Positions 24,081 to 32,802 of a stretch of DNA of 44,069 bases are shown here, one piece after another. The stretch comes from Coriobacteriales bacterium (lineage in GTDB: Bacteria; Actinomycetota; Coriobacteriia; Coriobacteriales; UBA8131), in assembly GCA_031277035.1 (NCBI GenBank), contig JAISLY010000035.1, positions 1 to 44,069 on the forward strand, in the 5' to 3' direction. Each line of letters starts with the position of its first letter. Positions within the stretch are counted from its first letter, which is position 1. The position numbers and the translations under genes are program-made. Under the pieces are notes generated by a model, which was not told the origin of the DNA, did not search any database, and saw only the letters and a list, made by a program, of their open reading frames with translations.

Positions 24081-25799
24081 TTAGACCGCCAAATCGGTGG
24101 CGGTCAAATCGGCAATCATGTTGGGCGCAAAGTAGAAGTTCTGGAGACGGTCGGAGCAGACGCGGACATGCTTGTAAAACATCATGGGGATGATTGGGCA
24201 GTCGGCGGCAATCAGGTCGTCGACTTCCTGGAAGGCCTTGATGCGGGCGTCGTTATCCGTGATGCCGCGGGCCTCCATGATCTTCGCGTCAACCTCAGGG
24301 TTGGAGTAGTTGGAATAGTTGTCGCCGTTATCGGTATAGAACAGCGAGAACAGGAAGTTCTCCATAATCGGGTAGTCGGCAATCCAGCCAAGGCGGCCAA
24401 TCTGGAACTGGTCGGCGGCCAAAGCATCGAGGTAGGCAGCCCACTCCAGCGAGTCAAACTCCGCGGTCACACCGATGTCGGCAAAGTTCTGCTGAACGAT
24501 GGCCATGATGTCCTCGTGTCCGCCGCCGGTGTTAAAGGAGAGCTTGATGGTCGGGAATCCCTCGCCATCAGGAAAGCCAGCGTCGGCAAGGGCCTGCTTG
24601 GCCTTCTCCACATCATAGACCGACGCGGGCCAGGCACCCTGACGAAAGCCGGCGATGCCGGGAGGCACGATGCCGGTGGCCGGCTCGCGCGTGCCCTCAA
24701 AGACCGAATCGCAGATGGCCTGACGGTCGATGGCGTAGTTTAAGGCCATGCGGACGTTCTTATCCTTCATGACCTCGTCGGTGCAGTTGATAATCAGGTA
24801 GTAGGTCGAGGACTCGGGGCCAAGCAGGGTCTGCTGGCCGGGGTTTGCGGTGTAGCCATCCGCACTCTCGCCGTAGGTGCTAACGCAGTTCTGGATCTGC
24901 CCGGAGGGAATCTGGCAGAAATCGAGGTTGCCAGCCTGAAACTCGGTGAAGGCGGTCTCGGGGGAGTCGATGAGCTTAAAGTCCACACCGTCGATGATTG
25001 CGGGGCCCTTGTGGTACTCGTCGAAGCGCTTGATCTGGATGTACTGGTCGTGTTGCCAGGAGCCCTCAATCTTAAAGGGGCCGTTGCCGATGGGTGCGGC
25101 AGAAAATGCCGGCCAGTCGTCAACCGCAGCCTGCGGGACAGGAGCCAGGGCCGGGTGCGTGAGCACGTAGAGAAAGTCGGCGTAGGGCGCGGACAGCGTG
25201 ACCTCAAAGGTCAGCTCGTCGAGGGCCACAGCACCTGCAAGCTCGGTGGCCGCACCGGACTGCATCTCTTCGTAACCCTTGACCATCGCAAGGTGGTAGC
25301 TGATCTCGGAGGGGCCGCCGTTTGCGTCCGGCGTGGCGGCGTCGCAGATGCGCTCCCAGCCGCGCTTGAAGTCAGCCGCGGTTACCGGGTCGCCGTTGTG
25401 GAAGGTCGCGCCCTCGACCAGATGGAAGGTGAAGACCGTCGCGTCATCGGAGACTTCCCAGCTGGCGGCGGCGGCGGGCACAAGCTCGGCGGCGCGGTAG
25501 TCATAGTCGAGAAGGCTGTCAAAGACGCTTGCCCCAACCTGGGTACCCTCAGATTCCTGCAGGTTGTAGGGGTCGATGAAGGCGGGTTCGTTGATGTAGT
25601 AGTTCACAATCTTGGTGCCGCCGCCCGCGCCGCCGCCGCCACCCGCACCGCCGGCGTCGCCGCCGCCGCCACTGCAGCCGGTCAGCAGCGAGGTGCCGAC
25701 AACAGTCGCACCGGCCGCAGCAGCCGTGGCCACAAACGTGCGTCGCGACATGCGCGTACTCGTATCCTTATCCATAGTATTCCTCGTATCCATAGTCAT
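24081..25799 (-). CDS. oppA: Oligopeptide-binding lipoprotein OppA (SBP family 5)
   Basis: About 572 residues. ATG at 25799 follows AGAGGAAGGAT. The signal region has a twin-arginine motif (SRRTFVATA) and a lipobox (LLTGC), followed by a Gly-rich linker, so the protein is probably a Tat-exported lipoprotein. The mature part is a family 5 solute-binding protein: INEPAFIDPYNLQESEG, GDPVTAADFKRGWERI, the ALNYAIDRQAI segment and FYKHVRVCSDRLQNFYFAPN near the end. It captures peptides outside the cell for OppBCDF. The specificity is not readable. Confidence 0.94.
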   Translation of the reverse strand: MTMDTRNTMDKDTSTRMSRRTFVATAAAAGATVVGTSLLTGCSGGGGDAGGAGGGGGAGGGTKIVNYYINEPAFIDPYNLQESEGTQVGASVFDSLLDYDYRAAELVPAAAASWEVSDDATVFTFHLVEGATFHNGDPVTAADFKRGWERICDAATPDANGGPSEISYHLAMVKGYEEMQSGAATELAGAVALDELTFEVTLSAPYADFLYVLTHPALAPVPQAAVDDWPAFSAAPIGNGPFKIEGSWQHDQYIQIKRFDEYHKGPAIIDGVDFKLIDSPETAFTEFQAGNLDFCQIPSGQIQNCVSTYGESADGYTANPGQQTLLGPESSTYYLIINCTDEVMKDKNVRMALNYAIDRQAICDSVFEGTREPATGIVPPGIAGFRQGAWPASVYDVEKAKQALADAGFPDGEGFPTIKLSFNTGGGHEDIMAIVQQNFADIGVTAEFDSLEWAAYLDALAADQFQIGRLGWIADYPIMENFLFSLFYTDNGDNYSNYSNPEVDAKIMEARGITDNDARIKAFQEVDDLIAADCPIIPMMFYKHVRVCSDRLQNFYFAPNMIADLTATDLAV

Positions 25800-25854
25800 A
25801 TCCTTCCTCTCTTCCTTTTGTTCGGGCAGTGCGCAGGCACCAGCATGCGCACCC

Positions 25855-26004
25855 TCAAACGGCATGCTTCCTCTCACAGAACGAGCCGTCTTCCCTGTGG
25901 TACGCCAGGCGACCAGACGTCAAGACGTCGTATCCCTCCGGCGCGTAGAGGGCATTATACCCGTATTTCGCATAGACATGCGCTGCAAGTGGATAAAAGG
26001 TGAA
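25855..26004 (-). other. Short protein-like segment between ldt and oppA genes
   Basis: On the minus strand about 49 residues ending REDGSFCERKHAV have a normal, Tyr-rich, protein-like composition (PLAAHVYAKYGYNAL), unlike the repeat-derived sequence before it in the same frame. No start codon or ribosome site suits it. It may be a gene remnant or chance. The gap 25800-26147 otherwise holds the repeats at 26010-26153. Confidence 0.2.
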
Positions 26005-26009
26005 GCAGG

Positions 26010-26153
26010 AGGGCGAGAGGGGCAGTCGGACGCGTTGCCGTGCCGGGTCGGGCCGCTCACCAATGTCGTTCCAGGTCGGGCCGCTCACCAGGGGCAGGTC
26101 AGGGCGAGAGGGGCAGTCGGACGTGTTGCCGTGCCAGGTCGGGCCGCTCACCA
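26010..26153. repeat. 53-base direct repeat overlapping the end of the L,D-transpeptidase gene
   Basis: 26010-26062 and 26101-26153 differ at only two positions. A partial third copy (CCAGGTCGGGCCGCTCACCA) lies at 26071-26090. The copy at 26101-26153 includes the stop codon and last two residues of the transpeptidase, so the array looks like a duplication of that 3' end. Confidence 0.85.
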
Positions 26154-27569
26154 GTGCATGACGACTGGGATGCCCTCCCATATCATGCCATAGAGGGTCT
26201 GCGCGTCGGAATAGGACATGTTGATACAGCCGTGCGAACCGGCGTAGGTGTAGCGGTCGCCGCCGAACCAGGGCTGCCAGGTCGCATCGTGAAAGCCGCA
26301 GCCGCTCATGGTCACGCCCATCCAGTACTGCACCTGCGTCTCATATTCGCGCGTGCCGTCGGGGCGTTGATCGGCCCTGAGAAGCGCGGGGCTCTGCATC
26401 TGAAAGACATCGTAGACGCCCTCGGGGGTCTGCCGGCTCGGAATGGGAACCCCGGTGACCACCGGCGCGTCAAAGATCAACCCTCCTTCCTGGAAAAAAT
26501 ACATATGCTGTTCATAGAAATCGACTTCAAGGTAGGTCGTGCCCCAGTCCTGGAGATCGGTACTGGCGGCCGTTCGCACATAATAGGGCTCGCGGGTCTC
26601 CCCATAGTGCTCAGTCAGGGCAGCGTTGATGGCGGCAATCTCAGCCGGTTCGTCTATCTCCCAACCGTAGGTGCCGCCGGTGACCGTGGTCTCTCTGCCG
26701 CTGGCTGCAATCAGGGAACGCGTCGTGCCGACGGTGTCGTGGCGGGCTCCGAAGTCGGTAACCCAGGCGATGAGGCGATCCTGGTTAAGCGTGCCGCTGC
26801 CGTCCTCGGCAAAGTCGAACCATTCCAGGGCCACGGCTGCGTCGAGAAGCTCGGTCTCCTCTCCAAAGGTATAGATAATCTGAAAGGGAGCGTACGTATT
26901 GTACCGGGTGACCGTATCGAGCAGCTCCTGATTATCGGAAAGTATCTGCGGCTCCACATAGCAATCCTTCTCGTCAAAATCGAGCTCGCCGATAAGGCCG
27001 AGTACGGCGCTGCGCACAGCGGGGATGGTCATGGCGGCGTCAAGGGTGGTGCCCCAGTCCTCGGGGTGGATGAGGTATTGGTCCTCGCCGAACTCCAGAT
27101 AGGCGTCGGCGGGAGGCCGGGACTTCTCAGGATTGAAGAGATCGAGCGCCTGAAAGGTCGCCTGGTAGGCATCAGCATTAAACGAGACATTGGCGGTCGT
27201 TGTGAGCGGAGCGGGCGCCTGGATAAAATCCCGAGGCCAGAACAGGGGATTTTGCTCCTTCAGAAGGTGCTCGGGCTGTCCGTCGGGAATATAGACGAGG
27301 CCGATTTCGGAGGCGCTCATGGTCTTGTGCAGCCCCTCGCGGCCAAGAAGAGTCAGCTGGTAGTCGGCAATCCTGTCGACAATATACTCCTGAACCTCCT
27401 CCGGCGTCTTGAAGCTGCAATCCACGCTGTCGATGGTCGTACGAAAGCCAAAGTGGTACATGAAGAATATCGCCCCGGCAATATATGCGACGAGAAGCAC
27501 GCCGAGCACGCTGCCCAGCGTAATCCACAGTGCTTTTAAACTGCGCTTCTCCGATCTCGCGTGTCTCAT
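26148..27569 (-). CDS. L,D-transpeptidase, YkuD family, with PG-binding domain
   Basis: About 473 residues. Basic N-terminus, one membrane segment (residues about 14-37), a large outer region with a peptidoglycan-binding-4-like repeat (roughly 45-340), then a YkuD domain. The catalytic motif is GSHGCINM in YTYAGSHGCINMSYSDA, with an upstream FHDATWQPWFGG that provides the His. It forms 3-3 cross-links in peptidoglycan or attaches proteins, outside the membrane. AGGGAA precedes the ATG at 27569. The gene's 3' end is duplicated downstream. It is probably transcribed alone. Confidence 0.93.
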   Translation of the reverse strand: MRHARSEKRSLKALWITLGSVLGVLLVAYIAGAIFFMYHFGFRTTIDSVDCSFKTPEEVQEYIVDRIADYQLTLLGREGLHKTMSASEIGLVYIPDGQPEHLLKEQNPLFWPRDFIQAPAPLTTTANVSFNADAYQATFQALDLFNPEKSRPPADAYLEFGEDQYLIHPEDWGTTLDAAMTIPAVRSAVLGLIGELDFDEKDCYVEPQILSDNQELLDTVTRYNTYAPFQIIYTFGEETELLDAAVALEWFDFAEDGSGTLNQDRLIAWVTDFGARHDTVGTTRSLIAASGRETTVTGGTYGWEIDEPAEIAAINAALTEHYGETREPYYVRTAASTDLQDWGTTYLEVDFYEQHMYFFQEGGLIFDAPVVTGVPIPSRQTPEGVYDVFQMQSPALLRADQRPDGTREYETQVQYWMGVTMSGCGFHDATWQPWFGGDRYTYAGSHGCINMSYSDAQTLYGMIWEGIPVVMHW

Positions 27570-27725
27570 CGATTCCCTGTGATCCAGATTGTGGGCTGCT
27601 TGGGAAATGTGCCGCAGCTACTTTTATTCTGCAGGATTCAGGTTATCATAAAGAAGTGTCCTGTATGGGCATGATTTTGGCTGGTAGCAAATCGTTGAGA
27701 GCACGTCGATGAATGGAGGGTACCG

Positions 27726-28121
27726 ATGGATGAAGTGTACGAGTTCTTCAAGAAGGCCGGAACCTACTACCTCGCGACCGTGGAGGGTGATCAGCCACGC
27801 CTGCGCCCCTTTGGCACCGTGGACATCTTTGAGGGCAGGCTCTACATCCAAACCGGCCGCGGCAAGGATATATCAAGGCAGGTAGCGGCCAATCCCAAGG
27901 TGGAGATGTGCGCGTTTGTCGATGGTGTGTGGGTGCGCCTTGCCGGCACGCTGGTTGATGACCCGAGCGAGGCGGCCGAAGCGCACATGCTTGATGCCTA
28001 CCCGATGCTCAAGGATCGTTACGCCGCAGGCGATGGCAACAACCAGGTGCTGTACTTCAAGGATGCGACCGCGACGTTTTACTCCTTTACCAGCCCCGAG
28101 CAGAAGGTTGTCACGTTCTGA
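27726..28121 (+). CDS. Pyridoxamine 5'-phosphate oxidase-fold flavin-binding protein
   Basis: A 131-residue protein with the split-barrel PNPOx-like fold: YYLATVEGDQPRLRPFG, RLYIQTGRGKDISRQVAANPKVEMCAF and a C-terminal FTSPEQKVVTF strand. Small members like this bind FMN or F420 and are often named after PNPOx without that activity. Function here is unknown. GGAGGG lies seven bases before the ATG at 27726. The 156 bases between this start and the transpeptidase start must hold both divergent promoters; none is clear. Confidence 0.88.
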   Translation: MDEVYEFFKKAGTYYLATVEGDQPRLRPFGTVDIFEGRLYIQTGRGKDISRQVAANPKVEMCAFVDGVWVRLAGTLVDDPSEAAEAHMLDAYPMLKDRYAAGDGNNQVLYFKDATATFYSFTSPEQKVVTF

Positions 28122-28163
28122 CAGTACGGACGGGAGACAGGGGGGCGGTTCAGGGCGTTGGGG

Positions 28164-28267
28164 ACCGTGGACAGGGGACGGTTCCTCTGTCCTACGGATG
28201 AAAGCAGCGCTGTGAGTCGAAGAAAAACTGGGAGCGGGGGACAGAGGAACCGTCCCCTGTCCACGGT
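28164..28267. repeat. REP-like hairpin, 29-base perfect inverted repeat
   Basis: 28164-28192 is the exact reverse complement of 28239-28267, with a 46-base centre. The arm contains GGGGACGGTTCCTCTGTCC. It lies between the converging PNPOx-like and formate channel genes and 12 bases after the channel stop, where it may act as a two-way terminator. Related elements occur at 30906-31009 and 562-590. Confidence 0.88.
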
Positions 28268-28279
28268 CTTGTCAACTTG

Positions 28280-29137
28280 TCAACTTCCCCCGCCTTTCCT
28301 GCCTTCCCTGCGGTAGATGAGCCAGTAGGCGACACCGACAAAGAGAGCTCCGCCGATGATGTTGCCGACGGTGACAATCGAGAGGTTGTAAAAGACCCCG
28401 GAAAGCTCGACGACGGGCAAGGTGGCACCATCTGCGACGAGTCCTTGGCCTGCCTGGCCTGTCAGCCAGCCCATCGGTAAGAAGAACATATTGGCCACGC
28501 AGTGCTCAAAGCCGCAGGCCACAAAGGCGGTTATCGGCAAAAGTATGGCAAAGAACTTATCGGTGACGGTGCGTGCCGCATAGGCAACCCAGACCGCGAG
28601 ACAGACCAGGAAGTTGCACATGATGCCCTTGAAGAGCAGTACGCTCCAGGGCTGGCCGATTTTGCCGGCAGCGACGGTGAGCATCGTGGCTCCCAGGGCA
28701 CCGGTGTTGGTCTGGGCGTAGTCCGCGAAGAAAAGCAGGGCCACGAGCAGAAGTGCCCCTGCGAAGTTGCCCAGGTAGACGACGACCCAGTTTCTGAGCA
28801 TCCCCCGCCAGGAAAATCGCCTGGAGAGCCTGCCCACCATCATCAATGCGTTGCCGGTGAACAGCTCGGCACCCGCGGTGATGACGAGAAACAGGCCCGT
28901 GCAGAACGCCAGGCCGCCGAGGATGGCCGCAACCGCGGGCGAGAGGGCCGCGTCGGACTTGATAAGCAGCATGAACATGCCACCAAAGCCGATGAAGATG
29001 CCTGCCATGACAGCCAGCAGGAAGGTCTGCCCCAAAGGCATTTGAGCCTTGACCGCCCCAACGTCCTCGGCCTTGCCCGCTATCTCGGCAGGACTGAGGG
29101 CATCCGGTTTGAGTGTCTTGAGATCCTTCGCGTCCAT
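28280..29137 (-). CDS. focA: Formate/nitrite transporter family channel
   Basis: About 285 residues with six membrane segments, of the pentameric FNT family. Features: LAVMAGIFIGFGGMF, ITAGAELFTGNALMM, GNFAGALLLV, KGIMCNFLVCLAVWVA, AFVACGFEHCVANMFFLPMG with the conserved His of the FNT pore. It is the last gene of the C1 operon, three bases after the folD stop, next to genes that make and use formate through formyl-THF. Formate is thus the likely substrate, though nitrite or hydrosulfide channels share the fold. Confidence 0.93.
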   Translation of the reverse strand: MDAKDLKTLKPDALSPAEIAGKAEDVGAVKAQMPLGQTFLLAVMAGIFIGFGGMFMLLIKSDAALSPAVAAILGGLAFCTGLFLVITAGAELFTGNALMMVGRLSRRFSWRGMLRNWVVVYLGNFAGALLLVALLFFADYAQTNTGALGATMLTVAAGKIGQPWSVLLFKGIMCNFLVCLAVWVAYAARTVTDKFFAILLPITAFVACGFEHCVANMFFLPMGWLTGQAGQGLVADGATLPVVELSGVFYNLSIVTVGNIIGGALFVGVAYWLIYRREGRKGGGS

Positions 29138-29140
29138 CGC

Positions 29141-30142
29141 TCAGAGCACGCTTCCTGCGGCCTGTGCGGGGCTCGCGGGGCTCGCGGCGTTCGCGGGGTT
29201 TGCGGCCTGTACGGAGCTCGCGGCGGGTGCGGGGTGTGCGGCGGGTGCGAGGCTCGCGGCCTGTGCGGCCTGTGCGGCCTCGACGACATGCTTCATGAGC
29301 ACGCTCGTCGTCACGGTACCCACGCCCCCCGGCACGGGCGTGATGGCGTCGACGATGCCCGAAGCCGCCTCAAAATCCACGTCGCCGACAAGATTGCCCT
29401 GCTCGGTGACGTTGATGCCAACATCTACGACGACCTGGCCCGGTGAGAGATATGCGGCCGTTACCATCTTAGCACGTCCCACACAGGCAATGACAATCTC
29501 GGCGCGGCTGACAAGGTCGGGCAGGTTTTTTGTGCGCGAATGGCAGATGGTCACCGTCGCGTGTCGGTCGAGCAGCATCATCGCGACCGGCTTGCCAACA
29601 ACAAGGCTGCGACCAACGACAACGGCCTGTCTCCCTTTGACCTCGATACCAAAATGCTCCAGTATCTCCATGCAGGCCTGCGGCGTACAGGGGGCAAAAC
29701 CGGAAGACCGGTTCGCGCTCTGCCGTCCGTCAGCTCCCGCTCCTGCTCCCGTAAAGACGCCCACCGCAGAGGCATCGGTGATGCCGTCGATGTCCTTTTC
29801 GGGCAAAAGGCGGTTGCGCACGACATCCTCGTCGATGTGTCCAGGCAGCGGGCGAAACATCAACACACCATGTATCCGCGCATCGGCGTTCAACTGATCG
29901 ACAGCTGCCAGGAGCACATCCTGCGTAACCTCCTCGGGGACAACAAGGTTTTGCACGGCAACGCCAACCTTCTCGGCCCGCTTGGTCGCGCCCCGTTCAT
30001 ACGAGATGTCCTGGCCGCGTTCTCCGACGCGCAGAATCGCAAGCGTCGGTGTGACGCCCTGAGCTTTAAGGGCCTCAACCTCTGCTGCCACACGAGCGTT
30101 CAGGGCGTCGGCGACGTCTGTTCCTCTGAGAATGCTGGCCAT
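29141..30142 (-). CDS. folD: Methylene-THF dehydrogenase, FolD variant probably lacking cyclohydrolase
   Basis: About 333 residues. The dehydrogenase fold and NAD(P) site are intact (VVVGRSLVVGKPVAMMLL, DVGINV, ITPVPGGVGTVT). The cyclohydrolase site is not: E. coli FolD has Tyr50-x3-Lys54 and Gln98 (VQLPLP). Here Tyr48 is kept, but Ala52 takes the Lys54 position (nearest Lys at +6), and Phe96 takes the Gln98 position (LMFRPLP). The Asp in EKDIDG is kept. So it should oxidise or form methylene-THF only, leaving the hydrolysis to FchA next door. The C-terminus carries a 45-residue Ala/Pro/Ser/Gln tail from GC-rich repeats (29145-29280). AAGGAGG precedes the ATG. Confidence 0.94.
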   Translation of the reverse strand: MASILRGTDVADALNARVAAEVEALKAQGVTPTLAILRVGERGQDISYERGATKRAEKVGVAVQNLVVPEEVTQDVLLAAVDQLNADARIHGVLMFRPLPGHIDEDVVRNRLLPEKDIDGITDASAVGVFTGAGAGADGRQSANRSSGFAPCTPQACMEILEHFGIEVKGRQAVVVGRSLVVGKPVAMMLLDRHATVTICHSRTKNLPDLVSRAEIVIACVGRAKMVTAAYLSPGQVVVDVGINVTEQGNLVGDVDFEAASGIVDAITPVPGGVGTVTTSVLMKHVVEAAQAAQAASLAPAAHPAPAASSVQAANPANAASPASPAQAAGSVL

Positions 30143-30241
30143 GCGTGTTGCCTCCTTACCGGGACGTACACTGAGCGTTCGGCATGCCGCTTTTGCGCCT
30201 GGGTGGCAGCCACAATGAGCCGCCGAGTGTGCCGGGCATGC

Positions 30242-30877
30242 CTAGGTGACAAATCGCTTCGCCACATCGGCAAAGATGGCGTCGGCTTTGGGAACAAAGC
30301 GTGCGAGCAGCGCGTTTGCCTGTTCATTGGTCTGCTCGGCAAAGGCGCTATCCGTCATCGACTTCGTGTTGATGAAGACGTTGAGGCTCGCGGCCTGAAG
30401 CGCCGCCTTGCAGCAGGCGACGCCGCAGCCCACATCGCTCAGAGCAATGGCGGTTCCCTTTGCGGCAAACGCTTCGTGCAGATCAATCGCCTCGCAGCAG
30501 CGCTCCATGATCTGAAGCGGCACGGCAACGCATTCCCTGAGAGAAGCCTCCATCACCTCAGCCTTATGGGCCCTTTGCGCCTCGGTCTCCTTTGGCAGGC
30601 CGTAGGCTGCGGCCAGGGGCTCAAAGACCTCCGCGTCGCGGGCAACCAGGCGGATAAGGTCGTGCTGGAGCGCGTCGGCCCTCGCTTTGAGCATGACGAT
30701 GTCGTCATGCACGCTGGCATATTTCGGCTTGCCCACGGTCAGCGAGCCCACCATATTACCAAGCGCCACACCGATGGCGCCGACGAGGGCCGACGCGCCG
30801 CCGCCGCCGGGTGCCGGCGCTGCCGAGGCAAGCACCTCAATGAACTCCTCACAGCTCAACTGCGTAGACGCCGTCAT
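30242..30877 (-). CDS. fchA: Methenyl-THF cyclohydrolase FchA (formiminotransferase-cyclodeaminase family)
   Basis: About 211 residues, all-helical, of the cyclodeaminase/cyclohydrolase family: APAPGGGGASALVGAIGVALGNMVGSL and LSDVGCGVACCKAALQAASLNVFIN. It interconverts methenyl-THF and 10-formyl-THF. Its presence between fhs and folD complements the FolD that lacks cyclohydrolase residues. Chosen ATG at 30877 follows GGGAGAGG. The gap to folD is 99 bases and contains GGCATGCC near both ends, with no other feature. Alternative roles (glutamate formiminotransferase partner) are unlikely, since no formiminotransferase is present. Confidence 0.93.
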   Translation of the reverse strand: MTASTQLSCEEFIEVLASAAPAPGGGGASALVGAIGVALGNMVGSLTVGKPKYASVHDDIVMLKARADALQHDLIRLVARDAEVFEPLAAAYGLPKETEAQRAHKAEVMEASLRECVAVPLQIMERCCEAIDLHEAFAAKGTAIALSDVGCGVACCKAALQAASLNVFINTKSMTDSAFAEQTNEQANALLARFVPKADAIFADVAKRFVT

Positions 30878-30905
30878 TTTTACATCCTCTCCCTGCCTGA
30901 CACAG

Positions 30906-31009
30906 AGTGGGGACAGGGGGACGGTTCGTGCGTCCTGCGCCCCCAACTGCGTTCAACTGCGTGAACGCCCCCGTCCGTGGGACGCGTGAACCGTCCCTCT
31001 GTCCCCACT
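30906..31009. repeat. REP-like hairpin between fhs and fchA
   Basis: AGTGGGGACAGGGGGACGG with TTC (30906-30927) pairs with GAACCGTCCCTCTGTCCCC plus ACT (30988-31009) with one mismatch; pairing continues inward through GCGTCC/GGACGC. CTCTGTCCCCACT is then repeated directly up to about 31020. It lies inside the C1 operon and could attenuate expression of fchA-folD-focA. Confidence 0.85.
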
Positions 31010-31027
31010 CTGTCCCCACTCACCGCC

Positions 31028-32701
31028 TTAAAACAGACCGCGTATCCGGCCCTCGTCATCCACGTCAATCCGCTCGGCCGCCGGCACCTTGGGCAGCCCC
31101 GGCATCGTCATAATCTCACCGGTCAGCGCAACGATAAAGCCAGCACCGGCTGAGACCTTGAGGTTGCGTACCGTGATGCGAAAGCCGCGCGGGGCACCAG
31201 ACAGCGTGGCGTCATCCGAGAAGGAATACTGCGTCTTGGCCACACAGACAGGCAAGGTTCCAAAGCCGAGCGCGGTCAACTTCTCGGCCTGCGCACGCGC
31301 CTGCGACGTAAAGTCCACGCCGTCGGCGTGATAGATTCGAGTAGCGATGGCATGCAGCTTCTCTTCGATGGAGGCGTCAAGCTCGTAGCTGAAGGTAAAG
31401 GTGCTGGGCTGCTCCGCAGCGCGTATGACCTCCTCGGCCAATCTCAGGGCGCCTGCGCCTCCCCGAGCCCAGTGCTCAGCCAAAACCGCGGTGACACCCA
31501 GTTCGCGGCAGCTCTCCTCAACGAGCGTAAGCTCGGCGGGCGTGTCGGTTGGAAAGGCGTTGATGGCAACAACGACCGGAAGTCCGTAGACCTCAGTGAT
31601 GTTGGAGACGTGCTGGAGCAGGTTGGGCAGTCCGGCCCTCAGTGCCTCGAGGTCGGGGGTCGCGAGCTGGTCTTTAGGCGCCCCGCCGTGCATTTTGAGC
31701 GCCCGCACCGTCGCGACGATAACGACCGCAGCGGGTTTAAGCCCGGCGAGGCGACATTTGATGTCGAGGAACTTCTCCGCGCCAAGGTCGGCCCCAAAGC
31801 CGGCCTCGGTGATAGCGTAATCGCCCAACTTGAGCGCCAGGCGGGTTGCCATGACCGAGTTACAGCCGTGGGCGATATTGGCAAAGGGGCCACCGTGGAC
31901 AAAAGCGGGCGTGTGCTCAAGGGTCTGTACGAGATTGGGCTTCAGGGCATCTTTGAGCAGAGCGGTGAGAGCGCCCGCGGCTTTCAGTTGGCCGGCAGTC
32001 ACCGGCTCACCAGAACGGTTGTAGGCGACGATGATGCGCGCGAGGCGTTCCTTGAGGTCGGATACCGAGGTGGCGAGGCAGAAGACGGCCATGATCTCGG
32101 AGGCGACGGTGATGTCGTAGCCATCTTCTCGCGGAATGCCGTTTGTCCTCCCGCCGAGGCCGTCGACGACGAAGCGCAACTGGCGATCGTTCATGTCCAC
32201 ACAGCGCTTCCAGGTGATGGCGCGGGTGTCGATGTCGAGTTCGTTGCCCTGATGGATGTGGTTATCAAGCAGGGCGGCAAGGAGGTTGTTCGCCGCGCCG
32301 ATGGCATGAAAGTCGCCCGTGAAGTGCAGATTGATGTCCTCCATCGGCACAACCTGGGCAAAGCCGCCACCCGCCGCACCGCCTTTGACGCCAAAGACCG
32401 GCCCGAGTGAAGGCTCACGAAGCGCTACGAGCGCCTTTTTGCCAAGACGGGAAAGGCCGTCCGCCAGACCGACCGTCGTCGTGGTCTTGCCTTCGCCTGC
32501 AGGCGTAGGGGTTATGGCCGTAACCAGGATGAGCCTGCCGTCGGGCTCGGTGGAAGTACTGAGAAGCCGGTAGTCTATCTTGGCCTTGTGGTTGCCGTAG
32601 AGCTCCACGAAGGCTGCGTCGATGCCGGCCTTCTCGGCAATGGTAGAGATGTGCTCCAGTTTTGCTTCCTGCGCTATCTCGATATCTGACTGATACTCCA
32701 C
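31028..32701 (-). CDS. fhs: Formate-tetrahydrofolate ligase
   Basis: About 557 residues, the usual family length. It makes 10-formyl-THF from formate, THF and ATP, the entry step of the methyl branch. Motifs: [20 protein letters not shown] (nucleotide loop), [20 protein letters not shown], and [16 protein letters not shown]. The start is GTG at 32701 after AGAGGA; an ATG nearby is in another frame. It follows the methyltransferase gene after 101 bases. Confidence 0.97.
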   Translation of the reverse strand: MEYQSDIEIAQEAKLEHISTIAEKAGIDAAFVELYGNHKAKIDYRLLSTSTEPDGRLILVTAITPTPAGEGKTTTTVGLADGLSRLGKKALVALREPSLGPVFGVKGGAAGGGFAQVVPMEDINLHFTGDFHAIGAANNLLAALLDNHIHQGNELDIDTRAITWKRCVDMNDRQLRFVVDGLGGRTNGIPREDGYDITVASEIMAVFCLATSVSDLKERLARIIVAYNRSGEPVTAGQLKAAGALTALLKDALKPNLVQTLEHTPAFVHGGPFANIAHGCNSVMATRLALKLGDYAITEAGFGADLGAEKFLDIKCRLAGLKPAAVVIVATVRALKMHGGAPKDQLATPDLEALRAGLPNLLQHVSNITEVYGLPVVVAINAFPTDTPAELTLVEESCRELGVTAVLAEHWARGGAGALRLAEEVIRAAEQPSTFTFSYELDASIEEKLHAIATRIYHADGVDFTSQARAQAEKLTALGFGTLPVCVAKTQYSFSDDATLSGAPRGFRITVRNLKVSAGAGFIVALTGEIMTMPGLPKVPAAERIDVDDEGRIRGLF

Positions 32702-32802
32702 GGGGCATTCCTCTTTCCTTGTTTTGACGTGTGCTTCACACGCAGGCGGGCAGGACATTGATACCAAGGGCGGCGCGGGTGCAGGTGCCGACCTCACACA
32801 GC

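Noticed and set aside
26040-27539. 499-residue open frame opposite the L,D-transpeptidase
   Set aside because: Antisense shadow; the minus strand has the YkuD catalytic motif and a proper start.
31328-32410. Open frame opposite fhs
   Set aside because: Shadow of a highly conserved ligase gene.
32728-32742. Small hairpin CGTGTG-CTT-CACACG between acsE-like and fhs genes
   Set aside because: Only six base pairs and no T-run on the transcribed strand; too weak to call a terminator.
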